The notes below the pieces were generated by a model. That model saw only the letters and a list, made by a program, of their open reading frames with translations, made no database searches and was not told the origin of the DNA. A DNA stretch of 64,000 bases. Source: Tunturibacter empetritectus (lineage in GTDB: Bacteria > Acidobacteriota > Terriglobia > Terriglobales > Acidobacteriaceae). Both the position numbers and the translations under genes were made by a program. The stretch spans positions 2,108,001-2,172,000 of the forward strand of contig NZ_CP132932.1 of the NCBI RefSeq assembly GCF_040358985.1, read 5' to 3'. Below, piece after piece: positions 42,939-51,290 of this stretch. Within the stretch, counting starts at the first letter, position 1. Each line of letters opens with the position of its first letter.

Positions 42939-43958
42939 ATGACGCAGCAGCCAGTGCGCTTCGCGATCCTTGGCTTTGGTCACCACGCAATTCGTCGGCT
43001 GCTGCCTGCCTTTCCCAGGTGTGAGCAATCCACACTGAGCGGGATGTGGCGCCGCGATCACGCTGCCGCCATCGCCAACTGCGCCGAGTACAAAATCCCT
43101 CACTGCTTCGCCACGCGGGAGGAGCTCTGCTCTTCGCCGGATGTCGACGTCGTCTTCATCACCTCACCTGACGCGATGCACCGCGACGACACGCTCCTTG
43201 CGCTAAAGCACGGCAAAGCAGTCCTGTGCGAGAAGCCTCTGACCATGAGCACAGCACAGGCCAAAGAGATGAACGCCGCAGCCAGCGCGTCCGGTCTACT
43301 CTTCGGCGTCGCACAAAACTTTCGCTACAACCGAAGCCTCGAGTGGATGCGCGACCAAATCGCCGCTGGCCTCATCGGCACCCCACAGCTTGCACGCGCC
43401 GAGTACTGCTATCCCGCCACCAACTCCGCAAGAAAGTGGATCATCGACGCAACGCTGGCTTACGGCGGACCCATCGGAGATGTCGGCGTGCACTGCATCG
43501 ACGCCCTGCGCTTCGTTCTAGGCAATGACGTCATCAGCGTCGACACTCTGGCCCGCAAAGACGCCTCCTCAGGCAACCTCGAAGCCATCGCCTCGCTCCA
43601 GATGGAGATGACTGGCGACATCTTTGCCACGGTGACCACTAGTGCCCGTGCACCCTACCGCTCTCTGGTCGAGGTCAACGGCAACAATGGCGTGATGACC
43701 GCCGAAGGGTGTCTCACCGTCGATCGCCCAGTAGAGATAGTCGTTCGCCGCGCAGGCGAGGTGGTCGAGCGAGTCACCCTCGACAACGGCGATGGCTACA
43801 CGCGAATGCTGGATAGCTTCGCCGCTGCCCTGCGCAGTGATGGCGACTTCGCGGCTACCGGCGAAGATGGTCTCCACAACATGCGGGCGCTCGATGCAGC
43901 CATAGCGAGCTGGCGCAGCGGATCCCGCCAGAACCTCCGCACCTCCGCAGACTCTTAG
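42939..43958 (+). CDS. Gfo/Idh/MocA family oxidoreductase
   Basis: 339 aa. An N-terminal Rossmann fold (RFAILGFGHHAIRRLLPAFP) has G-x-G-x-x in unusual form. VDVVFITSPDAMHRDDTLLA and LKHGKAVLCEKPLTMSTAQA hold the family's EKP motif with the catalytic-site Lys. GDVGVHCIDALRFVLGNDV carries the C-terminal dimer sheet's conserved His. NAD(P)-dependent sugar dehydrogenase or reductase is likely; substrate unknown. GGGAGG lies upstream of the ATG. It overlaps the convergent DUF5715 gene by four bases. Confidence 0.93.
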   Translation: MTQQPVRFAILGFGHHAIRRLLPAFPRCEQSTLSGMWRRDHAAAIANCAEYKIPHCFATREELCSSPDVDVVFITSPDAMHRDDTLLALKHGKAVLCEKPLTMSTAQAKEMNAAASASGLLFGVAQNFRYNRSLEWMRDQIAAGLIGTPQLARAEYCYPATNSARKWIIDATLAYGGPIGDVGVHCIDALRFVLGNDVISVDTLARKDASSGNLEAIASLQMEMTGDIFATVTTSARAPYRSLVEVNGNNGVMTAEGCLTVDRPVEIVVRRAGEVVERVTLDNGDGYTRMLDSFAAALRSDGDFAATGEDGLHNMRALDAAIASWRSGSRQNLRTSADS

Positions 43959-45217
43959 CGCAAAGCCGCAGCCAGGGCAGAAGTCCCGCCGTGATGCAGA
44001 ATCGCAAGATCGCGCTCAGGCGCCGGCGGCAGATACCTCTTGTAAACGCTCACGTGGAAGCACGACTGTTGAAACTCCTCTTCCACATCCACTTTTCCCG
44101 ATTGCACCAGCGGCAAAAGATAGCCCCGAAGCCACGCAATCTCCGTCAGCGAGAGGCCATGCTTCGCAATATCGACAGCCTGCCCCGTCAGATGCGGAGA
44201 GGCCGTGTCGCCCTCAGCCGGCGCCGCATTGCCGTTGATGTGCACCAGGTGCTGCTGAAATTCAACTGTGCGTACAGCGGAGTTCACCTGCAGTGGCGAG
44301 TGAAAGCGAGCGTAGTGGGCGCGCGCCAGCGTTGCGAGAAACTGCGCTGTCCACGGACGGCAGTAACGCCGGTTGACCGGTAGCCGATCATCCACCTGGA
44401 GAGCCTCGCTCTCAGGCAGCGCAACCAGCAACTTTTTCCCGCGCATATCCACCAGGTCGCCATCATCCTGAATGCGGGAGAGCCCATCGCGATCGGCGAC
44501 CTCGTTCTGATGAACGAGAATCTCGTGCGAGCCCTTCAACGGCGGAGGCATGATGAGCCGCCCACGCTTGTTATAAAGATTAGGCAGAATCACCGGAGTC
44601 GAGGCCACCTCTTCCACGCTGGCCAGTTGCGGCCTCTCCGCCGCCGGCCGAACCACGCTGATGACAGGAACGGGCTTGGCCACAGAGACCGGCTTCGACG
44701 AAGTCGACGACTTGCGCGCAGGTGCAGCCGTAGCCTGACGTGTCTCGTTCAGTTCTTCGGAGCGCTCTTCCTGGCGCGCTTCGGGGCGCAACGTCCCGTG
44801 GATCGCCACAGCAGTTTGGGTCTCCACCTGGGTCGACGCGGCCGCCTTCAGAAAATCCTCTGATGTAGCCTTCAACGGCGTCCCGGCGGAGGCAGCCAGC
44901 TCAGGTTGCGTCGCCTTCTGGCGCGAGGCGCGAACCGCATGGCGCAGATGGCGTCCGCCTGCTGACCGCCCATGAACGCGCACGCTCATAGGTGGATCGG
45001 TCTTTGGAGTGGGCGCGCTGTGATGCTTCGAGCTATGCGTTGCATGCGACGGTTTCGCGGCGGTCTTCCGTCGGTCCGGATGCTTCGCCACCGCAGCGGC
45101 AACAGTCTTCTTATGGGCCGAGGGATGATGCATCGGTTTGGCGAGGCTGCCTGCGCAAGAAAAACACAGAGCCGCAAGCGCCAGAAGGGCCGGGATGGGG
45201 GCGGTCAAACGCATCAT
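43955..45217 (-). CDS. DUF5715 protein with LAS-type (M15-like) peptidase motif
   Basis: 420 aa from ATG 45217. A signal peptide (to about 27) is followed by a His/Lys/Ala-rich basic region and a disordered linker to about 205. The C-terminal domain (255-410) has SAVRTVEFQQHLVHIN, then SPHLTGQAVDIAK and CFHVSVYK. The pattern H-x6-D with a later H-V matches the zinc ligands of LAS metallopeptidases such as VanY and the M15 family. It may therefore cut or bind peptidoglycan. DUF5715 is my family guess from memory of Acidobacteria proteins. The first ATG is doubled, so 45214 is equally possible. Confidence 0.8.
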   Translation of the reverse strand: MMRLTAPIPALLALAALCFSCAGSLAKPMHHPSAHKKTVAAAVAKHPDRRKTAAKPSHATHSSKHHSAPTPKTDPPMSVRVHGRSAGGRHLRHAVRASRQKATQPELAASAGTPLKATSEDFLKAAASTQVETQTAVAIHGTLRPEARQEERSEELNETRQATAAPARKSSTSSKPVSVAKPVPVISVVRPAAERPQLASVEEVASTPVILPNLYNKRGRLIMPPPLKGSHEILVHQNEVADRDGLSRIQDDGDLVDMRGKKLLVALPESEALQVDDRLPVNRRYCRPWTAQFLATLARAHYARFHSPLQVNSAVRTVEFQQHLVHINGNAAPAEGDTASPHLTGQAVDIAKHGLSLTEIAWLRGYLLPLVQSGKVDVEEEFQQSCFHVSVYKRYLPPAPERDLAILHHGGTSALAAALR

Positions 45218-45327
45218 GTTTTTGGAGACGCGGAGACGCCAGAGCAACTCCTAAGTTAAACGTTCGTGAGAGAGCATGGAAGTGACGAGGTGGGTTCCGT
45301 ATACTTGGTCGTTAACAGGGGGAGTGG

Positions 45328-45744
45328 ATGAGGAGAATGTTGCTGGGCTTCGGTCTGGTCGCTGTCGGGTTGATTGGGTGGGGCTTTCAGGCAGCAACCG
45401 TGCAGGCGGCGCAGGATGCGGCAGTCGCGCCCGAGTTCTACACGACCAGGGTCCAGCCCATCTTTCAGGCCAACTGCTACCGCTGCCATGGGGGAATGAA
45501 CCACCGTGGCGGATTGAATATTCAAACGCGAGCAGGAATGTTGAAGGGCGGCCACGAGGGCACCGTGCTCATTCCAGGCGATCCCGCAAACAGTCTTCTG
45601 GTGCGGCTGATCCGCCATGAGGGCCCAGCGAAGGACCCCATGCCCATGCCACCGAAGCAGCCAAAGCTCTCCGACGCGGACATCGCAACCGTCGAGCAGT
45701 GGGTAAAGGCAGGCGCGATCATGCCGGCCGATCCTCCGCCGTAA
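45328..45744 (+). CDS. Secreted cytochrome c of the planctomycete type
   Basis: 138 aa with a signal peptide (1-28). A single haem site CYRCH (about 52-56) lies in VQPIFQANCYRCHGGMNHRG, followed by NIQTRAGMLKGGHEGTVLIP and PGDPANSLLVRLIRHEGP. PMPMPPKQPKLSDADIATVE holds the likely Met ligand. The pattern is that of PF07635, which often precedes PSD1 domains in large proteins but here stands alone. Periplasmic electron carrier or sensor. Confidence 0.9.
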   Translation: MRRMLLGFGLVAVGLIGWGFQAATVQAAQDAAVAPEFYTTRVQPIFQANCYRCHGGMNHRGGLNIQTRAGMLKGGHEGTVLIPGDPANSLLVRLIRHEGPAKDPMPMPPKQPKLSDADIATVEQWVKAGAIMPADPPP

Positions 45745-45771
45745 CTCTTCCTCAAAGTGAGCACCAATCCG

Positions 45772-46008
45772 CTAAGAGCTGGATGGAGTTCTCGTTCCCG
45801 TCTCCGGCCTCTCCTGGCTCCGGACGAACAGATTCTTAATCCGGCGGCGGAAGTAGAAGAGCGCTCCTGAGACCGCCGCGCTGATGCCTTGAAACATAAG
45901 CAGGCCTGAACCGGGATCAACGTAAGCATGGGCTTGGCGCTCAAAGGCAAAGCTGAGCGCTAGAAAGAGCATCAGCGTGATCGCGAATCGCTTGAAACCA
46001 AAAGTCAT
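45772..46008 (-). CDS. Small membrane protein with YVDPGSG motif
   Basis: 78 aa from ATG 46008. A signal-like helix (about 8-25) ends HAYVDPGSGLLMFQG, and a second helix (about 35-50, AAVSGALFYFRRRI) is followed by a basic tail. The YVDPGSG sequence right after the cleavage region recurs in short proteins of unknown function found near polysaccharide genes in several phyla. Start choice follows the helix; longer forms are open upstream. Confidence 0.7.
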   Translation of the reverse strand: MTFGFKRFAITLMLFLALSFAFERQAHAYVDPGSGLLMFQGISAAVSGALFYFRRRIKNLFVRSQERPETGTRTPSSS

Positions 46009-46285
46009 TCTGTTGCCTCTGGGGAGGTGTGCCTCAGGGGGCCCAATCTCAATGAAGGTGAAGACGCAATGCGCAGGCAAAAGTTTCGGTTCCATGAATA
46101 CTTCGTGTATCGAAAGCTAAACACATCTTTTATCTTGCATTTCGTCTTGAACTTCTATTCAGAACTCTAGACCGCCCTCAATACTGACAGTCGGTTTTTA
46201 TCGAATAAAATAATCCGCAGGTCCGCGCACGTCCCATATTGGGATCTTCGCGAAGCAGAGGCTCGAAGGATTTTTCCACCCATCG

Positions 46286-46744
46286 TCAGGGCTTCGCGGG
46301 CGTCTCTGTGTGCACCTGGGCAAGCCATCTCCCGCTCTTGGGTTGACGAACCCAGACCGTGACGGAGTTATTGTCATTCTTCATTACGGTGGGTTTCTCT
46401 GGCGTGCCGCACTGGAACGTATTCACTACGTGATACGCAGTAAGCGCAGAGTCTGGCGTCAGAATACGAACCTGCAGATCGCGAAGCTCATACGACTCAA
46501 GCTTGCAGTGCTTCAGCGTGATCAGCAGCGTGTCCAGAGCCTGAATGTGCTCGTCCACCAGGATGAAGTCTTCCGTAAACAGACTGCGAACCGTCCCGAA
46601 GTCGCCTTCAGCCATCGTCGTCCAAAGATTCTGTTCCAGCTTGACGATATCGATCGAGGCAGGCAGCGGTGACGAAGCCGCAGGGGTCTGAGCAACTGCT
46701 CCGGAACCAAGAAGCGAAGCGATAACCAGAAGGAGGAGACGCAT
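46286..46744 (-). CDS. Secreted NTF2-like/DUF4440 protein
   Basis: 152 aa with signal peptide MRLLLLVIASLLGSGAVA. The mature part has IDIVKLEQNLWTTMAEGDFG, TVRSLFTEDFILVDEHIQAL and a C-terminal NSVTVWVRQPKSGRWLAQVH, typical of the NTF2-like superfamily. Exported; ligand unknown. It resembles in type, but not closely, the protein at 23702-24172. Confidence 0.85.
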   Translation of the reverse strand: MRLLLLVIASLLGSGAVAQTPAASSPLPASIDIVKLEQNLWTTMAEGDFGTVRSLFTEDFILVDEHIQALDTLLITLKHCKLESYELRDLQVRILTPDSALTAYHVVNTFQCGTPEKPTVMKNDNNSVTVWVRQPKSGRWLAQVHTETPAKP

Positions 46745-46799
46745 GGGGATTATCTTAGCGTCTCCCTCCCGTTATGGACGCCGGAAGGTTGTACCCAGT

Positions 46800-47198
46800 T
46801 CAGTTCGCCGGCGCCGTTGCCGACTTGGTCCCCACCCGACGGACAGAAGCATCGACGATGGCATAGAGCAGTTGTCCATGATCGGCCTTTGCCTTTGCCT
46901 TGATGTATTCGCCCGCGCGTTTGCCGGCCTCAGCGCTCTCCGGAAGCGTCAGGCCCCGTGTCTCCGCCGAGATCTCCGCCAGTTGCTGAACGATGTCGAA
47001 GAACGTCCCCTCATTCTTGCCGGCAAGCTGCCAGCAGTCAGAGACCGTGCAGGTCAGAATCTGCTCCTTCGTCCAGTTGTGGGCAGCAGTCGAGTCTGCC
47101 GAAGGAGTAATCGTCGCAGCCGACGGTTGCTGAGCCGAAGCGCAAAGGCCAACTGCGGTCAGAGCGAAGCAGAGTGCGAGGCGAGAGAAGAGGCGCAT
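46800..47198 (-). CDS. Secreted protein of unknown function
   Basis: 132 aa with signal peptide (to about residue 22, ALTAVGLCASA). The mature region has two Cys in ILTCTVSDCWQLAG, which could form a disulfide, then an alpha-helical part (FFDIVQQLAEISAETRGLTL). No family recognised. It lies 55 bp downstream of the NTF2-like gene in the opposite order on the same strand, among other short exported proteins. Confidence 0.7.
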   Translation of the reverse strand: MRLFSRLALCFALTAVGLCASAQQPSAATITPSADSTAAHNWTKEQILTCTVSDCWQLAGKNEGTFFDIVQQLAEISAETRGLTLPESAEAGKRAGEYIKAKAKADHGQLLYAIVDASVRRVGTKSATAPAN

Positions 47199-47236
47199 GG
47201 GGATCGTTCCTTTACGTTCGTAGGTTAGAAAGGCGT

Positions 47237-47602
47237 CTAGTAACGGTGATAGCGGTCATCGCGATTGTTCTGGGCAGCGTTGCCGACCACGGCGCCAATA
47301 CCTGCACCTGCGGCCCCGCCAATAATCGTTCCTTTCAAGCCGCCACCGAACACCGCGCCCAGAATTGCACCGCCCCCGGCGCCGATCAGCGCGCCCTTGC
47401 CAGGTCCGATGCCCCCCTGATTATCTCTGTAGTGATCGTCGTGGTAGCGGCGATCCCGATCGTTATAGTAGTTCCCGCCGCGTCCGCCGTTGCGCATCCC
47501 GCTGTAGTAGGCGTTGTTGTTGTTATAACGCTGTGCGAACGCCGGAGCGCAGCTCGCAAGCAGCAGAGGAGTCAGAAGGACCGCGTTTCGTAGCTTGGTC
47601 AT
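47237..47602 (-). CDS. Glycine-zipper surface or outer-membrane protein
   Basis: 121 aa. Signal peptide ends near CAPAFAQ. An Asn/Tyr/Arg/Asp-rich stretch (25-60) is followed by the glycine zipper (65-110) GPGKGALIGAGGGAILGAVF, GGGLKGTIIGGAAGAGIGAV. Such zippers form membrane-inserted helical hairpins in small lipoproteins and outer-membrane proteins of Gram-negatives. Role likely structural or stress-related. Confidence 0.85.
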   Translation of the reverse strand: MTKLRNAVLLTPLLLASCAPAFAQRYNNNNAYYSGMRNGGRGGNYYNDRDRRYHDDHYRDNQGGIGPGKGALIGAGGGAILGAVFGGGLKGTIIGGAAGAGIGAVVGNAAQNNRDDRYHRY

Positions 47603-47957
47603 CCCCGGTTAGATGCCGAATCTCCTCGTCGCGCAGAGTTAAATTCGCAGGTCCAGCCAGGGAAGGTAAGTGCCAATCCGCCACAAGTTAGGAAATATAG
47701 CCAGTTAGGAATATAGCCAGCCCCTTGATGGAATCCCGGAGATTTGATGGAACCCCGGAGATCGAGCACTAGCCGGAACCCAGGCCGCCGAAAGTAACCT
47801 CGAAGGGTGTATCCCCAATTAGTTCATCCCTTTTAAGATCAGGCATCATCTATCCAACAAGAATCAAACAAGCCAGTAAAGTCGATTTCGTCTATTTGCC
47901 CTGCAGGATCGTCTCATCTTGCAGTAGCTTTCAAACAGCAGCATTTGGAGGGGGATT
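47603..47957. other. Gene-free stretch with two local tandem duplications
   Basis: No credible gene on either strand. AGTTAGGAAATATAGCC (47686) is followed directly by a near copy with one A fewer (47703), and GATGGAATCCCGGAGATTT (47727) by GATGGAACCCCGGAGAT (47746). The stretch separates divergent secreted-protein genes and should hold both promoters, but I cannot place them. Confidence 0.6.
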
Positions 47958-48647
47958 GTGAAGCATCGAATCGGTACCATCTCGGCAGGCGTAGTGGCAG
48001 GCGCCGCGATAAGCTTCATGGCACTGGGTCTCGCCGGCTCTCTCATGTCCGCGCAAACAACTCCATCGCCCGCCCCGCACAAGCCAAGAACCTCCTCCAA
48101 AACAGCAATGGCAACCTGGTCGCCCGACGTCCAGAAGGCACTCGGCATCTCCTCCGACGACTTCAAGACCGACGGCCTCAACAAGCTCACCCAGGTCCAG
48201 CTCAACAATCTCATGAACTCCGCCAAACCCGATCCACGCAAGCACTGGCTCGTCTGCCCAGCCAGCGGAACCGCACCCTCCGGCCAGATCCACGTCCTGC
48301 TCACTGTCGCCGGCGACGACTCTACCGGTGCCATCGCCGGCCAGATCCGTCAGGCCATCAGCGCCCTCACCGGCGTCACCGTAGTCGACACCGTCGCCAA
48401 CGCCGACCGCACCCTCCACGTCGTCATCCAGGAGCAGACCACCGCCAAACGCACCATCGGCTTCACCGCCTCCTACCTCACCGGAACCCCCTGCACCGAA
48501 GAGGTCGCCGGCAAGAAGAAGGACGTCGAGCTCAAAGGCACCTTAGGCACCTACACCGACGCGAAGGGCGCAGGCCTCGCCATGGACCTCGCCGGAATGC
48601 TCGATCAGGATCTGCAGCCGCTTCGCGCAGGCGCCGCAACCCACTAA
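47958..48647 (+). CDS. Secreted protein of unknown function
   Basis: 229 aa with signal peptide (about 8-33, TISAGVVAGAAISFMALGLA). Then a Pro/Ser/Thr linker and a domain from about 75 to 215 with WLVCPASGTAPSGQIHVLLT and TASYLTGTPCTEEVAGKKKD, whose two Cys may pair. GGAGGGG precedes the ATG. No family recognised. Probably periplasmic. Confidence 0.75.
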   Translation: MKHRIGTISAGVVAGAAISFMALGLAGSLMSAQTTPSPAPHKPRTSSKTAMATWSPDVQKALGISSDDFKTDGLNKLTQVQLNNLMNSAKPDPRKHWLVCPASGTAPSGQIHVLLTVAGDDSTGAIAGQIRQAISALTGVTVVDTVANADRTLHVVIQEQTTAKRTIGFTASYLTGTPCTEEVAGKKKDVELKGTLGTYTDAKGAGLAMDLAGMLDQDLQPLRAGAATH

Positions 48648-48792
48648 AATCGCCCATCAAATCCAGTAGGCAAGCATCCAGCAGGCCAGCAAGCCAACCC
48701 GTCACCGCCAGCACCCGAGCCACTTGCCTCGGCCTGGATAATTTTTTGTTCGCCGCACCTACACTTTGCATCTCACTCAGTGGAGGTTTGTT

Positions 48793-49134
48793 ATGAAAGG
48801 ACTCCCTTGGATTCTGGTCGGCATGGGAATTGGCATCGCCGCAACGTATGTGCTGTTCTTCGATCAACTCTCGGACAAACCCGAGCCAGCCTACGACATC
48901 GGTTATGACGGATTTACCGATGCCGCCCGTAAGACCTTCGCCTGGGGCACAAAGAAACAGGCCGAGGGCAAGGTCGGCTCCTTCGCCGGAGCCATCAAGC
49001 AAGGCGTTGGCAATCTCACCGGCAACCAGAATCTCGCTGACGAAGGCGCAGCAGACCGCGTCGTAGGCAACGTTAAAGACGTTGCAGGACGCATCGGCGA
49101 AGCCGTCGGACAAACCATCCACGAATTGAACTAA
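48793..49134 (+). CDS. CsbD family stress-response protein with membrane anchor
   Basis: 113 aa from ATG 48793, with TGGAGG upstream. One membrane helix (4-20, LPWILVGMGIGIAATYVLFF) precedes a hydrophilic region with two CsbD-like repeats: EGKVGSFAGAIKQGVGNLTG and DRVVGNVKDVAGRIGEAVGQ. CsbD proteins are induced by general stress in many bacteria; their job is not known. A terminator follows. Confidence 0.85.
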   Translation: MKGLPWILVGMGIGIAATYVLFFDQLSDKPEPAYDIGYDGFTDAARKTFAWGTKKQAEGKVGSFAGAIKQGVGNLTGNQNLADEGAADRVVGNVKDVAGRIGEAVGQTIHELN

Positions 49135-49185
49135 TAGAAACAAAGCTGCAGCAATAGATTTGGGCCCACGGTTCTCATGCAACAA

Positions 49186-49230
49186 AAACCGCCCATCCGC
49201 GCAATGTTCCGTTGCGAAGGTGGGCGGTTT
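49186..49230 (+). terminator. Rho-independent terminator after the CsbD gene
   Basis: AAACCGCCCA (49186-49195) pairs fully with TGGGCGGTTT (49221-49230), with a second inner stem CGCAA/TTGCG in the 25-base loop, followed by GTTT. It also works as a terminator on the other strand, with A-rich DNA before the stem. Confidence 0.8.
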
Positions 49231-49259
49231 GTTTAAGATGAGCGGTTCGTTTAAAGCGG

Positions 49260-49313
49260 GCCATCCTCCTGACCCTGAACAAAGTCGAACCGAGCGAACG
49301 ATCCCCGCATCTG
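49260..49313. repeat. CCTGA..AAGTCGAA..GATCCCCG repeat, copy 1
   Basis: Contains CCTGACCCTGAACAAAGTCGAACCGAGCGAACGATCCCCGCATCTG in shorter parts: CCTGAACAAAGTCGAAC then GATCCCCGCATCTG. The same order of words is seen at 50288-50338. A closely related short repeat (CCTGAGCGAAGTCGAAGGATC) is scattered in many genomes. Confidence 0.6.
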
Positions 49314-49415
49314 CAATAACCCAGCGCAGCCCAACTCAGGGCAACCCCACCCATCCATACCGAGTCGTACCTGTCAGGTGGAGTAGTGCAGTACCGCTGA
49401 CCATCCGGAGGTTTT

Positions 49416-49778
49416 ATGATCTTTCGCAAAAACGCTTGGGCCCATCTCATGCTTGCTGGTGTGCTTTCTCTCAGTGTTGTGCCCGCTGGCTTGGCGCAGT
49501 CTTCGCAAGACAGCGATGTAAATAGCTGGTCCGCGCCACGCGGCTACGACATGGCTTATCCCGAGCACGGCACCCCCAACATGGTCGCTCGTCAGGGCTA
49601 CGCCGCAGGCTTCAACCAGGGCCAGGCCGACCTATCCCGTGGCACGTCATTCAAACCCACCGAGAACAAAGCCTACGCTCACGCGAAGATCCCTAAGGGG
49701 ATGGACAAAGACACCTTTAAAACGGAGTTTCGTGAGTCCTTCGTGAAAGGCTACACCAACGCCTACAAGGGTCAGTAG
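49416..49778 (+). CDS. Secreted protein of unknown function
   Basis: 120 aa with a signal peptide (1-27, HLMLAGVLSLSVVPAGLAQ). The mature part has a run MVARQGYAAGFNQGQADLSR and ESFVKGYTNAYKGQ, where two Gly-Tyr or Gly-Phe-containing helical units (AxxxGFxxGxxDxxxG) resemble each other. GGAGG precedes the ATG. Family unknown to me; exported and probably small-helical. Confidence 0.75.
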   Translation: MIFRKNAWAHLMLAGVLSLSVVPAGLAQSSQDSDVNSWSAPRGYDMAYPEHGTPNMVARQGYAAGFNQGQADLSRGTSFKPTENKAYAHAKIPKGMDKDTFKTEFRESFVKGYTNAYKGQ

Positions 49779-49890
49779 CAGTCGGCAAGTGCGACAACTC
49801 AAAGTAACAAAGCAATGCCCGCTCTTCGTGAGCAACGCAGCAATCACGAAAGCAGGCATCTTTGTGTCGGTCAGCTGTGTCGGTCAGCTT

Positions 49891-49959
49891 GTGATGACCG
49901 GTTAGCTCTTGTTGCGATGACCGGTTAGCTCTTGTTGTGATGATCGGTTAGCTCTTGTG
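49891..49959. repeat. 23-bp tandem repeat, three copies
   Basis: Units GTGATGACCGGTTAGCTCTTGTT at 49891 (shown in part: GTGATGACCGG TTAGCTCTTG), 49914 and 49937 follow without gap, with one or two changes each. The last unit contains the stop codon and last codons of the minus-strand DUF3606 gene, so the repeat is a triplication of that gene's 3' end and the bases just beyond it. Confidence 0.9.
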
Positions 49960-50205
49960 ATGCTGCAGCGCCGCACGAACCTTATCCACATGCGTCCCAT
50001 GCACGCGAATCGCCTCATGCAGCGCGTCTCCCGTCACTCCAAACTCCTTCGCCCAGTAGTGAATATCGGACGACATCTTCGGATTGATCTCCTTCGGGTC
50101 ATGCGGACCCTTCTCTGGCTCAACATGCTCCGCGTGAGGCGTGCGAGCTTTGGACTTCTCAACTTCTTCGTGTTCATGCGGCCGTGCCGGATCTGGATGA
50201 GACAT
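49948..50205 (-). CDS. DUF3606 domain protein
   Basis: 85 aa. The N-terminal half is His/Glu/Lys/Pro-rich and disordered. The DUF3606 part (about 42-80) reads KMSSDIHYWAKEFGVTGDAL followed by HEAIRVHGTHVDKVRAAL. DUF3606 is a short helical domain of unknown function often found in stress-type genes. AGGAG precedes the ATG. Its last codons lie in the third unit of the tandem repeat. Confidence 0.88.
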   Translation of the reverse strand: MSHPDPARPHEHEEVEKSKARTPHAEHVEPEKGPHDPKEINPKMSSDIHYWAKEFGVTGDALHEAIRVHGTHVDKVRAALQHHKS

Positions 50206-50581
50206 CGATTCACTCCTCTTTTCTCGTTTAGAAATTAAAAATTCAAACCCTGAAACTCATCGGCCCCAGGAACTAATTCTTCAAGATCGTCATCCTGATC
50301 CTGAGCGAAGTCGAACGGGGAAGGATCCCCGTATCTGTCTTTATTCAAGGTCATCCCGCTGTTGTATTTTTGGATGCGACATAAATCCATTCCCCTTTAG
50401 CTCGTTCTTTTCAGCTCGTTCCTCTCGTTAGATGCGGAACCAGCGAGGCACGCCCCCCTGAGGCGGATCCTCTGCGACTTTCGTTGCAAATCAGCAACTT
50501 ACCTCTTGTCTTGCACACGGAGACAGCGTACCGTTCGACCTGACTTCAAAACTTTGTTGAGACTAGGTCGTACGAAAAAAA
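50206..50581. other. Gene-free stretch between divergent genes, with short repeat
   Basis: About 375 bp without a credible gene. It holds repeat copy 2 at 50288-50338 and T/C-rich DNA (50380-50430) with several AGCTCGTTC words. It must contain promoters for the DUF3606 gene and the gene at 50582. No clear operator seen. Confidence 0.5.
50288..50338. repeat. CCTGA..AAGTCGAA..GATCCCCG repeat, copy 2
   Basis: GTCATCCTGATCCTGAGCG then AAGTCGAACGGGGAAGGATC and CCCGTATCTGTC. CGGGGAAGGATCCCCG forms a small stem. Compare 49260-49313, about 1 kb away. Confidence 0.65.
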
Positions 50582-51178
50582 ATGCGTTCTCTCCTTGCTT
50601 CCCTCCTGTTGGTTCTCTCTGGATTCGGCAATCCCGCCCTCGGACAATCCGCACAATCCGCACAACAAGCTGTCACCAATCCACCCGCTCCCGCACCACT
50701 CCCAGCCGCTGCTGTAGCCGCCAACCCAAACGCACCCGACGCCTCAGGCAGGTACATGCTGCGTGATGGCACAGACGTAAATCTCCAGTTCGCGCAGGAT
50801 CTCAGCTCCAAGACTGCATCCGAAGGCGACCCAGTAACGCTCACGCTGGTCGACGACCTGAAGGTAGGAAACATCGTCGTCGCTAAGGCAGGAGACAAGG
50901 CCATCGGCGAGGTCACCAAAGCCGAGAAGTCAGGAATGATGGGCAAGGCTGGCGATCTGAGCATCCGCCTCAACTACCTCAAGGCAGGCGACACCAAGAT
51001 TAAGCTGCGCGGCACAAAAGGCAAAGAGGGCGAAAGCGGAACCACCGGCGCCGTAGTCCTAACCGTACTCTTCGGACCCATCGGCCTCATCAAACACGGC
51101 AAAAACGTAGAAATCAAACAAGGCCAATCCCTCCACGCCTTCGTCGGCGACGACATCGCGCTGGTCCCAGCCATCTAA
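50582..51178 (+). CDS. Secreted beta-rich protein of unknown function
   Basis: 198 aa with signal peptide (MRSLLASLLLVLSGFGNPAL, then GQ). An Ala/Pro linker (25-55) leads to a domain of short beta strands: MLRDGTDVNLQFAQDLSSKT, ASEGDPVTLTLVDDLKVGNI and VVAKAGDKAIGEVTKAEKSG. A hydrophobic GAVVLTVLFGPIGLIKHGKN stretch lies near 160-178. The pattern resembles proteins with a TrbI/VirB10-like or LysM-like small beta domain, but I cannot assign a family. Envelope location likely. Confidence 0.75.
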   Translation: MRSLLASLLLVLSGFGNPALGQSAQSAQQAVTNPPAPAPLPAAAVAANPNAPDASGRYMLRDGTDVNLQFAQDLSSKTASEGDPVTLTLVDDLKVGNIVVAKAGDKAIGEVTKAEKSGMMGKAGDLSIRLNYLKAGDTKIKLRGTKGKEGESGTTGAVVLTVLFGPIGLIKHGKNVEIKQGQSLHAFVGDDIALVPAI

Positions 51179-51290
51179 AGTTCAGGTTGGGTTGGTCATC
51201 TCATCCTCTTCTACATTCCTCACGTGAAGTGGATGCGATGCGCTCCGAGGAAATACTCGGAACTGGCCGGTCTATCAACGCAACATGTAA

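Noticed and set aside
49891..49959. Possible CRISPR array
   Set aside because: The three 23-bp units touch directly with no spacers, and no cas gene is present.
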